Below, one piece after another: positions 12,001-22,341 of a DNA stretch of 64,000 nt (position 1 is its first letter; the number at the start of each line of letters is the position of its first letter). A program made the translations under genes and the position numbers. Below the pieces are notes generated by a model. It had not been told where the DNA came from. It was given only the letters and a program-made list of their open reading frames with translations, and ran no database searches. Source of the stretch: Aschersonia sp. MBC 622 (lineage: Eukaryota > Ascomycota > Sordariomycetes > Hypocreales > Clavicipitaceae); assembly GCA_030782805.1 (NCBI GenBank), contig JARJPL010000401.1, positions 1-64,000 of the forward strand, read 5' to 3'.

Positions 12001-15000
12001 CTGAGCTGGGCATTGTGCTTGACTTGATGGTGGAAGAACTTGAAAGGCCAGAAGGGACCACTGTCTCGGGGGAGTCAACCGTCCTCGAGGCATCGAAATT
12101 CATAGCGAAGTATGCAACAAGAGCATTGAACTTCGCAGACCAGTCAGCCGTCAAGCCATTCATCACGAGAGTACTTGATGTGGTCAGGAACTTTCATACT
12201 CGCTTGTCTGGTCTCATCGCCGGAAGATCAATGTCAGGAAGGGGCCCCCAAATTACAACTATGGTGTATGACAATTTACTCATTCTTGTATTGGTAACGC
12301 TTATGATTTGTACTGAGGACAATAGCCTCATCGCGGAAAGAATGCAAGTGGAAGACCTCCTTCGAAGCTTGGTCGAGGTGTCAGTGTCAAACCTGCTGTT
12401 CATGGGGATAGATCGACTCCAAGAAACCTACACGCGACTTCGCGAAACCGGAAACCGCGAGCAAGGGTTGCGAGTAGATCAACCGGTCATTCACTCCTGG
12501 GCACTTGTGATGCAGATCCTAGAGATCGCTAATATCCCCCGGGGCTCTTTTTGGGACGTGTTACGGCGATTAACCGTAACCAATGACCGAGTCTCTGCAT
12601 CTGAGGCACGAACATACGAAAGTATATGGAAGATCTTGTTTACTGTGCTGCCATTGAGCGAGTTCAATTCTTCGGGCATACTGATACCTGGAAAGCGTTA
12701 CAAAGCGAAAAGCGATGGATGGATGATTGTGCAACAGCTACTTCGACCAATCTTTTCTATTTACCAAGGGAACACGCGGCAAGTTCCCAGTTTCAATAAC
12801 TACTGCCGGGCACTGATAAACAGATGTCACTATCTCGTACAGCAATGGGGATGGCGACGCAGTGGAAGTATTATCGGCGTCATTTTCGACTTTTTCGGCT
12901 CGCAGAATTTGGAGCATCTGCGCAACGAAGAAGCCAATGCTTCTCCAAGATTCTTGGAACAACTTGCTGGAGAGCCTTCTTTGGCGGTTGAGCCAGGCGA
13001 CAAGTGCTTCCACGTCTTTCTCAAACTGCTTGCGCTTAGCATCCAGAAGCTCCGCGCTGCTGGTGCTATCAAAGACATTCGCAATCTCGTTGCCCGCATT
13101 ATTCCTAACCACAACCGCCAACATTTGAAGGAGCAGACAGTACATGAGCGAGACTTGGCAGCTCTCAGAAATCATCACGATCTTTTGGCAACTCTCTTTT
13201 GGGCTGCTCCACCAGAATTAAGACCATCACCTGCGTTGATGGAACGGCTGGTAGCCCCGGAGACTTCGCACAAGGAAGCAAGCTTGATCAATATTCGTTG
13301 TTGGGGCCAAATTGCTAGATTCATCGTCGCGAAGGGTGAGGCGTCAACTGCATTCAAACCATTCCACCTCTGGCGCAACAATATTTTCCAAAAAATGGTT
13401 CAACAATTCGATTCCGCTGCGGCGGACATCCAGCAGCAGCTTCTCGCGTTGCCAAGCGAAGTACGCCACACTATTAGTGAAAACGTCATTAGCTCCATGG
13501 TTCTTATGAACAAGGAAGCTGTCGGTGATGTGCTGCAGGCTAGCATTACTGCGTCATTGGATGTCATGGAGCACGCTGCCCACCTAGAAGCAGCGACCTT
13601 TTGTCTGAATACTTTGCAGCTCCAGCACATTTACAAACAGTTCGGCGTCTGGCCACCAGAACTGAACTGGAATACGTTGCAAGGAGCTATTTCGACTCTC
13701 GACTTATTTGTGGACTACATCGCAGAGTTCAAAGAAAATGAAGAAAGCCAGCAGAGTGAAAGTCACATCCTTGACTCTGTTCAAGGAGATGACGCCCTTC
13801 TGCTGTTGGATCATGAGATCTCGGAGAGATACTTCTCCATGGTTCGGTGCATCCTGCTCAATGGCACATCAAGCCACGGCCGAGCAGTGTCCGGCAATTT
13901 TGGGGGCGTCGAGCAAGGCGTGGCCGTTGCTGCTCGACTGGCGGCTTGTTTCATCAACGGCGGATTGGTCAAACTGCATGAGCTTTTCAAGCGTGGAAGA
14001 TTCGGACTATTCGATGGCCCTATCCATAAGCTGGACTTTTATCAACGCCAGTATTTCGTCTTGGTGGTGGTGACACTTCTGAAGGCTGATATCGACAATT
14101 TTACGGACGCAGGGTTTACCTTGTGTGAGCTCTGGTTGCTGCTGCTCGTCAGACCCAACCGATATCTCAAATATCAGAGCCAATTAGCTGAAATACTGCG
14201 TGAACGTGGTGAATTTTTTCTCCCGTCCGCCGACGACGGGCTCACGAGCTCTCCGAGCTACGAATGTAACGACATACTGTTTGAGTTTGCGATATCTACT
14301 ATGCGTCGCTCAATTTGTGAGGCCGCTCCGAACCTGAGACGAAATCTGACTGCGGTCCATTCCAAGGCACTGAACCTCGTGATGGAGCAGATGAAGGAAG
14401 ATTTAAAGGCAACGTCCTCACAGCCAGTTGCCCATATTGCCTACGTCGCGTTTGCTCGACGCGTCATCTCTCTCATCCGAACTCATGGCTCCGAGATTTG
14501 CGTCCTGGACAGCTTTTACTACCAAATTAGCAAGGACTATTCCCCATCTGTTGAAGATCCACAGCTGCAAATTGCTGCTATGGTCTCGTACGGCTTGCGC
14601 CTGCGCGAAGGCGACCCGAAGGTCGTTCAACAACTTTTCTTCTTCCTGTTCAATAATTTCAAGATGGCCTTGATATCCAACAATCTCGACGAGGAGAAGA
14701 AGATGCTACAGAAAGGAATGGCTCAAGACCGTGGGATCACTCAGTTTGTTCTCGGAAAGATGCTTCCGGCTATAATCGAAGCCACTGCTACAAAGTCAGC
14801 CGCATACCCTCTTTTGGACTTGTACGTGTGGGCGGCTGGGAACAGGCTCAAGCGATCTACCACGACATATTGCTTGACTGACGCGGAGCTTCCCGGAGTT
14901 AGATCTGTCTTACAAACCATTCTCAACGGCATTGATGTATGGATTGCAGAACAAGCACCACTCACAGATGTGAGGCTACACACTCTCGAAAGCTTCTTTG

Positions 15001-15491
15001 CTGGGTTCAACCTGCTGTGGCCTTCTATTTACGAGTATTCATTGAACCAGGATATATCGTCCGCACCGTGGAGCGAGATCACCGAGCTGATCCGTACACT
15101 TGGGCAATACGTCATCTCCAGCAAGGATTCGCTTTGTCAAGGGCGGTTTTGGAACTCTCCGCAGCGATTTAACGAATTCTTCGCCGCCGTGGCAGCTGAC
15201 AGTGCGCCAAATCGAGGCATAGCAGATGTGGATGTCGAGGGATTCGTCGATAACATCAAGCAAGATGTTAATCGTAACTGGTTTGAGGCAGATGGGCGCA
15301 TATCTATCCTGACGCCAGGAAAATCACGCGGTGGAGGCGCTTTGCAGGGCGTCCTACAAGCTAGATGGGATGCTGCCACTCTCATTGCAGGCATAAAGTG
15401 GCAGTTTATGGAGTGGCTAAATTGGAAGAAAAGAATGGATGGAGGTGTTGATCCGATGGAGAGGGAGGAGTTCGAAATGAGGCCATTTTAA
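9051..15491 (+). CDS. mus7: Mus7/Mms22 family DNA repair scaffold
   Basis: A single uninterrupted 2,146-codon frame. Mus7/Mms22 proteins help stalled replication forks recover and support homologous recombination after DNA damage; yeast Mms22 is a substrate adaptor of the Rtt101 cullin ligase. The N-terminus is MADWKLLGEVPDSEDEDAFDSQE, acidic and typical of the fungal family. Residues 1-880 are low in predicted order, rich in Ser, Asp and Arg, and include short conserved pieces such as RIRGVLPASWLRLDQQ. The conserved family core starts near residue 900 with GLGPYGTVYTIHFESFPLDLGVYFH and continues as a long helical-repeat region to the C-terminus. The absence of introns over 6.4 kb stands out against the intron-containing neighbours. 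ORC5 follows 404 bp downstream in the same direction, so two chromosome-replication genes are adjacent. Confidence 0.92.
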   Translation: MADWKLLGEVPDSEDEDAFDSQEPATGLDSTTTHAGAIPEINHQDIWEFIGSQKAAEPVHNLPRPNGSLSSSPLSSAQSVDGLPELDTMFLEGKESASRLGNLGEGPNDLNILRTYIDPENHAPTTLADLSHSSSPNLAVNEDVALPSQDLGLLKNAHDLQRESVRLERSLRPRKPIQEHPYLLENAQYSSLIRQHGMRPVKMAMARARAARDEIPHDGEFQDDSQGNSLPDLSNSSQLLPGNDTDESGDFGLFNIPSSSPLRTSPWLSHRRSSNHGSSQGDTDNTSVADQDLPALHELLPNSQRNISSSTKRPNTTSGSSARKRKRHDIVDSDPMDVDSWGQDAPAASDKRLDAGPLPPIPRLQPSARRSVNVSPTKTVVTIVDSSSSEAEEHEEEEMRERQGSITDDSVNERLDYKRRIRGVLPASWLRLDQQASRDKAQKNLHIRQRNRTPEKEVRRGLAQTRTISNAVASTNSILFLDDSDDEKTVTQPATAEKTYHSQSRIFLIPDETPMRPNDDLADEGFIIEHDNIDTMFSGPTRRRRSNDASRNPNVGQRSNERTITRHKQQKITASFNRSTSTPSGQLKSRQQQNLQQLGSKRQSAPRPTPKPLSILDVIEPDAPQFLRVAARTAKTRVNQGRSSPSKKIIRLAERVDYIDAIVSLNEWKLGSIPQRQDVSEASKNKRKQVSQKHFAERVAGQPTATRTNFKQLRVATQKAGKFVKQTSTGGSARYLPSGFPPNTLNAANFASTEDNDGVLPLLEPTNYARRSERIPADSLRPSRPAMLEAEDVGRVAPLIFHRQKKFLDSIYQKNNRESSVDASDVCSEVSTVRLSTAGLPKIDQHDFGRRKQSEKQPKHRVRLKKARKPVRIDVDAPQFSHAADPLPNSNPFEIEQTGPHTAHAEAKLAGLGPYGTVYTIHFESFPLDLGVYFHQSTLLGSGIIEDCRKSLNREILLSPRPRVFFQFGTYSCLWGDWNAQTSSELGIVLDLMVEELERPEGTTVSGESTVLEASKFIAKYATRALNFADQSAVKPFITRVLDVVRNFHTRLSGLIAGRSMSGRGPQITTMVYDNLLILVLVTLMICTEDNSLIAERMQVEDLLRSLVEVSVSNLLFMGIDRLQETYTRLRETGNREQGLRVDQPVIHSWALVMQILEIANIPRGSFWDVLRRLTVTNDRVSASEARTYESIWKILFTVLPLSEFNSSGILIPGKRYKAKSDGWMIVQQLLRPIFSIYQGNTRQVPSFNNYCRALINRCHYLVQQWGWRRSGSIIGVIFDFFGSQNLEHLRNEEANASPRFLEQLAGEPSLAVEPGDKCFHVFLKLLALSIQKLRAAGAIKDIRNLVARIIPNHNRQHLKEQTVHERDLAALRNHHDLLATLFWAAPPELRPSPALMERLVAPETSHKEASLINIRCWGQIARFIVAKGEASTAFKPFHLWRNNIFQKMVQQFDSAAADIQQQLLALPSEVRHTISENVISSMVLMNKEAVGDVLQASITASLDVMEHAAHLEAATFCLNTLQLQHIYKQFGVWPPELNWNTLQGAISTLDLFVDYIAEFKENEESQQSESHILDSVQGDDALLLLDHEISERYFSMVRCILLNGTSSHGRAVSGNFGGVEQGVAVAARLAACFINGGLVKLHELFKRGRFGLFDGPIHKLDFYQRQYFVLVVVTLLKADIDNFTDAGFTLCELWLLLLVRPNRYLKYQSQLAEILRERGEFFLPSADDGLTSSPSYECNDILFEFAISTMRRSICEAAPNLRRNLTAVHSKALNLVMEQMKEDLKATSSQPVAHIAYVAFARRVISLIRTHGSEICVLDSFYYQISKDYSPSVEDPQLQIAAMVSYGLRLREGDPKVVQQLFFFLFNNFKMALISNNLDEEKKMLQKGMAQDRGITQFVLGKMLPAIIEATATKSAAYPLLDLYVWAAGNRLKRSTTTYCLTDAELPGVRSVLQTILNGIDVWIAEQAPLTDVRLHTLESFFAGFNLLWPSIYEYSLNQDISSAPWSEITELIRTLGQYVISSKDSLCQGRFWNSPQRFNEFFAAVAADSAPNRGIADVDVEGFVDNIKQDVNRNWFEADGRISILTPGKSRGGGALQGVLQARWDAATLIAGIKWQFMEWLNWKKRMDGGVDPMEREEFEMRPF

Positions 15492-15895
15492 ATGTGCATT
15501 GAGTTGGCGTTGCGGCGTTTTCGATGGACTACCAACTACCTGGGTTGGATGAAATGTTCGGTATAGTAATGATCATCACGACTTTTTTTTTTAAAAGAAT
15601 TAAGAACTGTAAGACCGCGCCTTCAGCTGCCATTTCTGGTTTGTGTTGGTTGCCAAGGGAGGGACTCACCGTAGAAGCATATCGTTTGTATGCAATTGAT
15701 TTAAAATGTTATGTTTTGCGACGACATCAGAAAGGTTCCTGTTTTCCAGTTTTGCCGATCAGCTTGACTTGCACATACAGCCAGACGCGTGCACCGCGAC
15801 AAGCACTTTACTTAACTGGGGCTCTTCGCACCACGGCAACTCAATCCAAGCTACGCGGCCATTGCTTCACATAGCCCATGAGAACACTGTGAAGA
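15492..15895. promoter_or_regulatory. Spacer between MUS7 and ORC5
   Basis: 404 bp holding the MUS7 3' UTR and the ORC5 promoter. An ACGCGT (MluI-box-like) element lies at 15785-15790, 106 bp upstream of the ORC5 ATG. A short T-run is at about 15584-15592. No gene is recognised. Confidence 0.4.
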
Positions 15896-17514
15896 ATGGA
15901 AACTCTTCTCAAACTACCATATGAGTCGACATTGACTTCCCTATACCAACAATTTCCATGTCGCGAGCACCAAATACGGTCTCTAGCCAGCTTGATCAAC
16001 GTCAGTAGCCGGTCCCGAGCCCCATTCCCTGTGAGCTCTCGCAAGTTGCGCGGCACAATCTGCTAAGACTTCTCCTGCCTAGCCCGATGCGATTCCTTGC
16101 CGAAACCTCGTCATTCACGGCGCCGAAGCCACCGGAAAATCCTGCGTGACAGCCGCTCTTCTCGACCGGCTCTGCGAGCCGACTCCAGACCAAGGCGATG
16201 CGCCGGCGCTCCTCAACCACGCCCGTATCGATGCCGCGCAGTGCATAACGGTGCGGCACCTCTATGAGCGCATCGTGAGCTCCGTGGCATTCGCGCTGCA
16301 GGCGCACGACCTGGCGCCGAAGCGCTGCGAGACCATGGCGCAACTCGCGGTCGCGCTTGGCGAGATGCTCCAGGACGCGGGACGCGAGGACCCGCGACGG
16401 CGATTCGCTCTCGTCCTCGACTCGATAGATAAACAACGCGATGCGCCGGCGACACTGCTCCCCGCGCTCGCGCGGCTTTCCGAAACGGTAAGAAAATGCG
16501 GGCGTTGGGGCCACGAGGCCTAATGGGAACGCAATTCGCTAACGAAGCCCTCTTATTCTCCAGATACCGTACCTCACATGCGTCTTAATAGCCACTTCGC
16601 CGCCCGCAGGTTTCTTGCGTTCGGCCGGCTCGGCCAATCTGCACTTTCCGCCGTATACGAAGCAAGAATACGTGCGCATCCTCGCACTCTCGCCGCCCGC
16701 GCCAGTCAAGGGCACGACGCAGCAGGAGACGAGCGATCTGTGGTCAAGGTTCTGCGCCGCCGTGCACGATTCGCTGATACGAGCGGCCTCGCGAACGCTG
16801 CCGTCGTTCAGAGACTGCTGCCACGCGCTGTGGCCGCGGTTCATCGCGCCAATCGTCGCGCAGACGCACGCGCCAAAGGAGTTCTCCAAGCTGCTTGTGG
16901 CCGCGCGTGTGCATTTCCAAGACGAGTCCCTTCTCAACCCAAGCATCGTTGCTGTGCGGCCCAGCGCCGCTGCTGCCGCGGCGCCAGCCAAGACTGCCGG
17001 GCCTGCAGCATCAACTAAGGCTAAGCCCGGCAACGTGGCCGAGCTCACGTCCCTGTTGCCCACAATTGCGCGCCTCCTCCTTCTTGCCGCCTACCTCGCC
17101 TCGCACAACCCGTCCAAGCATGACCTCACGCTCTTTTCCACCTTTCACCACGGGAGGAAGCGGCGGCGCGGCGGCGGCACCACGTCCCGCGGCGGGCCCG
17201 GCCGCAGCAAGCACCGCAAGATCGCGCGTAAGCTCCTGGGCTCGCACGCATTTGTGCTGGAGCGCATGATGGCCATTTTTGAAGCGGCACGCACCGAGTG
17301 GATCGACGACGGCCGCCCCGTGGGCGCCGCGGGCGTCGACGGCGACGTGGGCATGGCGCTCGCGACGCTGGTCAGCCTGCGGCTGCTGGTACGCGTGGGC
17401 GCGGGCGACATGATGGATCGCTCGGGCAAGTGGAGGATCAACGTGGGCTGGGAAGCTATCCGTGGCATAGGGCGGAGTATTGGGGTCGAAGTAGAAGAGT
17501 GGCTGATAGAGTAG
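15896..17514 (+). CDS. ORC5: Origin recognition complex subunit 5
   Basis: Model join(15896..16000, 16083..16487, 16564..17514), 486 residues. The first exon was recovered by hand: METLLKLPYESTL, then FPCREHQIRSLASLIN joins in frame to PDAIPCRNLVIHG. This is the expected ORC5 N-terminus just before the Walker A motif GAEATGKS. ORC5 is an AAA+ subunit of the complex that marks replication origins and loads MCM helicase in the nucleus. The AAA region covers roughly residues 20-250 (with LVLDSIDKQ as the Walker B region, and IPYLTCVLIATSPPAGF). The C-terminal part has the winged-helix-like end KWRINVGWEAIRGIGRSIG. A basic insert RKRRRGGGTTSRGG near residue 380 may be a nuclear or DNA-contact patch. 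Codon use is very GC-rich compared with MUS7. Confidence 0.92.
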
Positions 17515-18032
17515 GGCTGTAAACGTGATATGTGTAGAACGCAGAACCACAGCATGTAAATCAATAGGCAAGCAGCATGTTTTACAAATCAAGTACTTGG
17601 TTCAGACAGGCGAACGACCCCGGATGGCTTCTCCCCAGATAAAGTCTCCCATAAAATGCATAGTTTGGGTCACGAGAGGTGTACGTACATGTCAAATGAT
17701 TTCTTGCTATCACTTCTCTATATTTTGATTCGATACCGCTCATTGCGCAATCTAGACATGTTCTGGCTGCGTATAAACATGCCACAAAACAAATATACAA
17801 GTTGTCAGGTTTTTTTCCCTTGCAAGAGAGATCCTGGGAGTTCCCGATTCCAAAACGCCAAGAATGCGTACACGACGAAGATGTCTACGACAAGGTCCCA
17901 GATAGCCCAGTAAAACGAAAAAAAAAAGGGCAAATTGGGGCAGTGCAAGCCTGCTGTCTGCCAATGCGCTGATAATCATGTAGAAACGAGAAGCAAAGCC
18001 GACTTTGAAAGTTATCACGACCGTCGTTGTGT
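17515..18032. other. Convergent 3' region of ORC5 and the SLY41-type gene
   Basis: 518 bp between two stop codons. Mixed AT-rich sequence with short A-runs near 17917-17926. No coding frame, repeat or RNA gene was recognised. Confidence 0.5.
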
Positions 18033-19597
18033 CTAGTCATCGGATCTCTTGGAGTCGCCAGCACTTGGGCCAAAGTAACCGTAACCTTGCGAAATGGTGC
18101 GTGACGACGGGACGAAACCATTTCGGCTGCGGCCCGAAACTTCGTTGATGGGCAGTAGCGGGGTTCCGGCGCGGGAATCCGTCATGGCTTGAGCCTTGCG
18201 GTCAGCCTTATTGCTCTCGCTCGTGCGGTCGTACAGGTAGAGACCGAAAATGGTCAACGTGATGCCGATGCCCTGCAGCGGGGTCATCGGGCTGCGGAAC
18301 CAGAGAATGGCGAGGACGATGACAAAGACGCGCTTCAGCAGGCTGGCCACGGAGTAGGTCACGGGCGACACCATTGAGAGGAGGACAAAGGCGAGAATAT
18401 TCTGGCCAAAGTGGAAGACGCCGTTGAAGACAAACTCGACCGTCAAGCGGCCGTGGTCAAAGGCATTAGGCTTGTTGCTCAGCTCCACGGCGCCGTCTTG
18501 AAGTACGTCGCCTAGCAGGGTGATGCCCTCGGCAAAGAACCAAATGGGCAGAGTGAGCACGAATGCCAGACCGGATGAATAGCACAGTAGGTTGAGCTTG
18601 TCGAGCTTCTTGGCTTGGGCGCCAACGACACCGCTTTCGACCTTGGCCGCTTCATTGAACAATTTCTTGGAGAAAATGTTTTGCGTAACAAACACAATGG
18701 CAGCGAGAAATGCTTGAATAACACCAAGTAGATGCCCACCAAAGCCATGCTTCCCAGAGCAGGCTAGCATGACGCCCAGCGTCAACGGTATTAGAGAGAG
18801 GTAGGTCGCTTGGGGATAGCGAATATTGTAAATAAATCGGTAGGCCAGGACCGTAAATAGAGGAGAAAGGCCCTTGATTGTGTGTACAAGCGACACGGGA
18901 ATGCGTGACGTGGCGCTTGAGCTGAGAAGATGGCCAATGATCTGAAATGCCGCGAGAGGCAAGGTCGTCATGATCACGTCGCGAGTCGGAGGCCGAATGG
19001 GATATTGGAGAGCGGATATCTTTTCTCGGAGGATGGGAAAGATGGTGGCGAGCCATGCCATGCATATGCAAAGACTGGAGACGAAGCCAAACTGGACCAG
19101 GGTGAGCGTCGCAGGCATGTTGAAGGCGTTAAGAATCGATTTGGACGAGGTGTTGGTAAGTGCAGATGACATGTACCACGTTATGCAGAGGATCTGCATC
19201 TCAATTAGCATAGAAGCGAGCAGGAGATGCGTGCGTCTTGTTCTGGTCGGGATGGCCGTACAATGAGCTTGGCGGATACGGGCGCCTTGAGCGCATCAGC
19301 AATCTCGTGAGCATTTTGGCTGAAGCTGCCATTCCGAGTGCGGATCGTGCGAAATGCGTCACTAAGACTCTTTTGCCGCGCATGGCCGCGAGCGGCACCA
19401 TTCGAATGGGTCCATATGCCCAGGCCGGGCGGCGGGACCAGCTGGTGGCCGTTTTCTCTCTTGATGGAGGACGAGGCGGTTCCGCGGTCTGAAAGGGATG
19501 CGCTCCCGTTGGAGTATCCGGACGGCGACTTGTAGGGGCTAGGCGAGCGCACACCGTTGACGACCTGCGACGTGTCCAATTCAGGAAACTTTTCCAT
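18033..19597 (-). CDS. SLY41: SLY41-like triose-phosphate-translocator family transporter
   Basis: Model complement(join(18033..19193, 19262..19597)), 498 residues. The acceptor at 19194 gives SAKLIILCITWYMSSALTN; an AG 6 bp earlier would add two residues. The first 112 residues are hydrophilic and Ser-rich, cytosolic in appearance. About ten transmembrane segments follow. The TPT/drug-metabolite-transporter signatures are SSALTNTSSKSILNAF, SLVHTIKGLSPLFTVLAY and VASLLKRVFVIVLAILWF. Yeast SLY41 is an ER/Golgi membrane protein first found as a suppressor of Ypt1 loss; its substrate is not certain. The C-terminal tail (from LYDRTS) is polar. It converges on ORC5, and its promoter side faces the first MITE-like element. 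Confidence 0.85.
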
Positions 19598-22341
19598 TGG
19601 TGCAGATCGCAGAATGAAAGGGTTGGCTATGGCGAAGCGGGAGGAGCGACTCTTGGCGATCTTTGCATGCGTGTTGGTCAGGAATTCTGGCAGCGTCGTC
19701 GAGGCCGGCTAAGAAGGGATTGAGGCGGACGGCCCGCTGTAGCAGCACTGAAACGGACGACAGGAGAGCAACACCGGAATAGCGTAGAAATATAAGAAAA
19801 CAAGGGCGACTAAGGCCGACAAGTCATGGCAGGCGTTACAGTAGACGTGAACAAGCCTACAAGAAAGGAACAGAAGGGGAAAAGAGAAAAAAATCGCAAA
19901 GGCGGTCGTGGATCAAAAGTCAGGAGCCAGCCAAATTCTTGAAAGCGTAATTACAGTAGGGAAAAAGGGTGCGCTGACGCACCACGCCTTGAAGATCGCC
20001 AGCTCTGGATGGGTGGGCGTGCGCGCACAGCGATAGGCGAGAGGTACCATGATGCCAGCGCCGGAAGATGCTACCTACGCGGGAGGGGGGTGTTTTCTCA
20101 CATGGCCTCTGACATGTTTTCCTATCTGGCATATTTTTTAGGCATGTTGCAAGGAAATCGCACTTTTCAGCATATTAAAAAAAATTCTAACATCCTATCC
20201 AAGAAGCCCGAATCCATGGCAACATGCCTTAATAATATTTTATCTACGAAAATCTGTCAGAGGGCATGTCAGAAAACACCCCTCTCCCGCGTAGGTATTT
20301 TTGTCAGGTATTTAGGTGGCTTTCTTTGGAGAAGTCGCCGCCTCTGAATACACAAGCTACCTAGGTACTTGCCTACCCTAGGTACCACCTACCTACCTCC
20401 AGGCTACAGCCTTGCAGCACTCCAAAGCCACCCTATCACTGTGCGGATCCACACCTTCATTGATGTGAATTAGGCCCGCCCTATATACGTTCATAGATGG
20501 CACCAAGGATTGAGGTAAATCGACGAAACAGTCAGTTCAATTGCAAAGTCTTTATCTGCACACATCACTCGACTTGACTAGGCATCACTCGACTCGACTA
20601 GGGAGCGGAGAGTCTGCAGGAAAGAATGGTAGCAGTATTGTGGCAAACACAAGAGAGGAGTACAGGTGGCAAACAAGCTTGTCACGATGCCTTCCTGGCC
20701 CGTGGAGTTCCTGCACCCCTTCATCATTACCATGTTTTCGAAATTCACTGTAAAAATGTAGTAATCAAGTTGATAGCCGCGGAGTCGTGTCAAACCGCCT
20801 AGTTTTAGATGTGGCCTTTACATATTCATTCTTTACAAAGGCTACATCCTGAGACTGATCTCAAGTCCATTGATACCCGAGTCTTCGGCTGATCAGTGAT
20901 AGGTACCTACATAGGTAGGTACATAAGGTAGTAGGGGGCAAGCATTCAGCCGGGAATGCCTGTCTTGGTCTGCCTGTGGTCGACTGAGTACCTGGGTGCT
21001 AGGTAGTGAGCAACTAGAGACTACCTACCTAATGACGCATGCACAGAATTATGTCACGCACGCACCCCCCCGGAGGGCACGCGAGTTCCAGTACGCTGAG
21101 GAATCAACAAACCCAAGTCGCTGTAGCCTTTTGCATGGATGGCCTCACATTCGACGAGTACTGTAGCACCGCTACATTACACGACATTGGCATCCGCGAG
21201 GAGCGGAATACATCCGATCTGCCACACCGACATCCTTTTGGGGGTTCATGTACATACAATGCACAAGACATCGTCGGGAGGAGAGCTAGTGATGACACGC
21301 TGTACAGGATTGACGGGCAGGGCAGTACGGGGCTGATCGAATAACAGTACTGCTATAGTCTTAGACGATTAGCTGACTTTGAGCCACGGGCAGAGACACT
21401 TGCGTTTATTGGCCTATTTGCAGCAATATCGAGTAAAAATCGTAGTGCTGAATTGTGCTGACTGTCATCAAATCAATCTGATCTCGGCAATGATCATGAT
21501 TCAGGATTGATGTCAGTCGTATACTGAGGTAATAACTGTTCTTATACGAGATCACGCGCAGCCGCCAATTTCTGCGTTTCAACGCGTACGAGTAAATTTG
21601 CCCTGTCTTCTCATCCATAGCCTTATCGAGTGAACAGCGGCGACTAAGAGTGGCTCAGCTCGGTATGCGCCACAGCTCATGCAGCGGACGCTCTGTGCAC
21701 CTGTCACCACAGCGGCCTCTCCACCGTGGAAATAACACTAGCTTCTTCGGGGTGCCTTTTAATTATTCTCCCACTTTGCTGCTGGCTTCCCATCTGCCCC
21801 GTCACATCACCAGTCACCACGAAAAGGATTGTTTCTTTTATTCGAGCAGCGCGTGTTTGGTCCGACTTAGCTGGGATCGGTTGTTGAGATTTCTCGGGAC
21901 CCTTGTCTGCCTGGCTTCCGTTCTTGTTGTACCGTTTCCTTGCGTCTGGCCTCTAAGTTCACCTCTTCGTCTTTCACCCATCTCTGCACGGCCTCACGCC
22001 CCCCCCCGAACACTTCGACTTTTCCATTCCGCACCCCTTTCTCCGGAAATTCTGCTTGCTTCAGCTCTTCAAAACTCTTCTCGTTCCTGCATTTACTTCT
22101 TCCAGCGCTAGCGATCTGACAAACTCTGCGTTTTCGCGCCTCTCCTTGTCTGTGTTGGGCATTGATATCTCGTCCTGACGCTGGCTGCCCCTCTTCCCCG
22201 TCACCGATATTTTAATTAGACGCCCAACTCGGCGAATACTGCACCGTCACACTCTGCCGTTCTTCCAACAGCATCGACTTTAGTCGCTCCTCCATCCCGC
22301 TTACGATTTCGAACATCGATCAATAAATATCCATCACCAAA
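19598..22341. other. Intergenic region upstream of SLY41 and the PUB1-like gene
   Basis: 2.7 kb without a gene. It contains a complete inverted-repeat element (20074-20295), several TACCTAGGTA/TAGGTACCTA clusters (about 20360-20400, 20900-20935, 20985-21030) and, from about 21,650 to 22,341, a strongly C/T-rich plus-strand stretch that should be the 5' leader and promoter of the RNA-binding protein gene. Frames such as 21650-22111 lack any domain and track the C/T bias. Confidence 0.5.
20074..20295. mobile_element. MITE-like element, copy 1 (222 bp, TA target duplication)
   Basis: A non-coding element with long terminal inverted repeats. The left end begins CCTACGCGGGAGGGGGGTGT and the reverse complement of the right end begins CCTACGCGGGAGAGGGGTGT. 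The similarity continues for about 40 bp (TTTTCT, ACATG, CTCTGACA). It is flanked by TA at 20072-20073 and 20296-20297, as expected for Tc1/mariner-type insertion. The interior is AT-rich with runs of A. No transposase is encoded. A diverged second copy is at about 25,554. Confidence 0.75.

Noticed and set aside
16146..16523. ORC5 start near 16146 or in the MSRAPNTVSS frame at about 15951
   Set aside because: The first would remove the Walker A motif. The second cannot splice in frame to exon 2, whereas the ATG at 15896 does and gives the conserved FPCREHQIRSL sequence.
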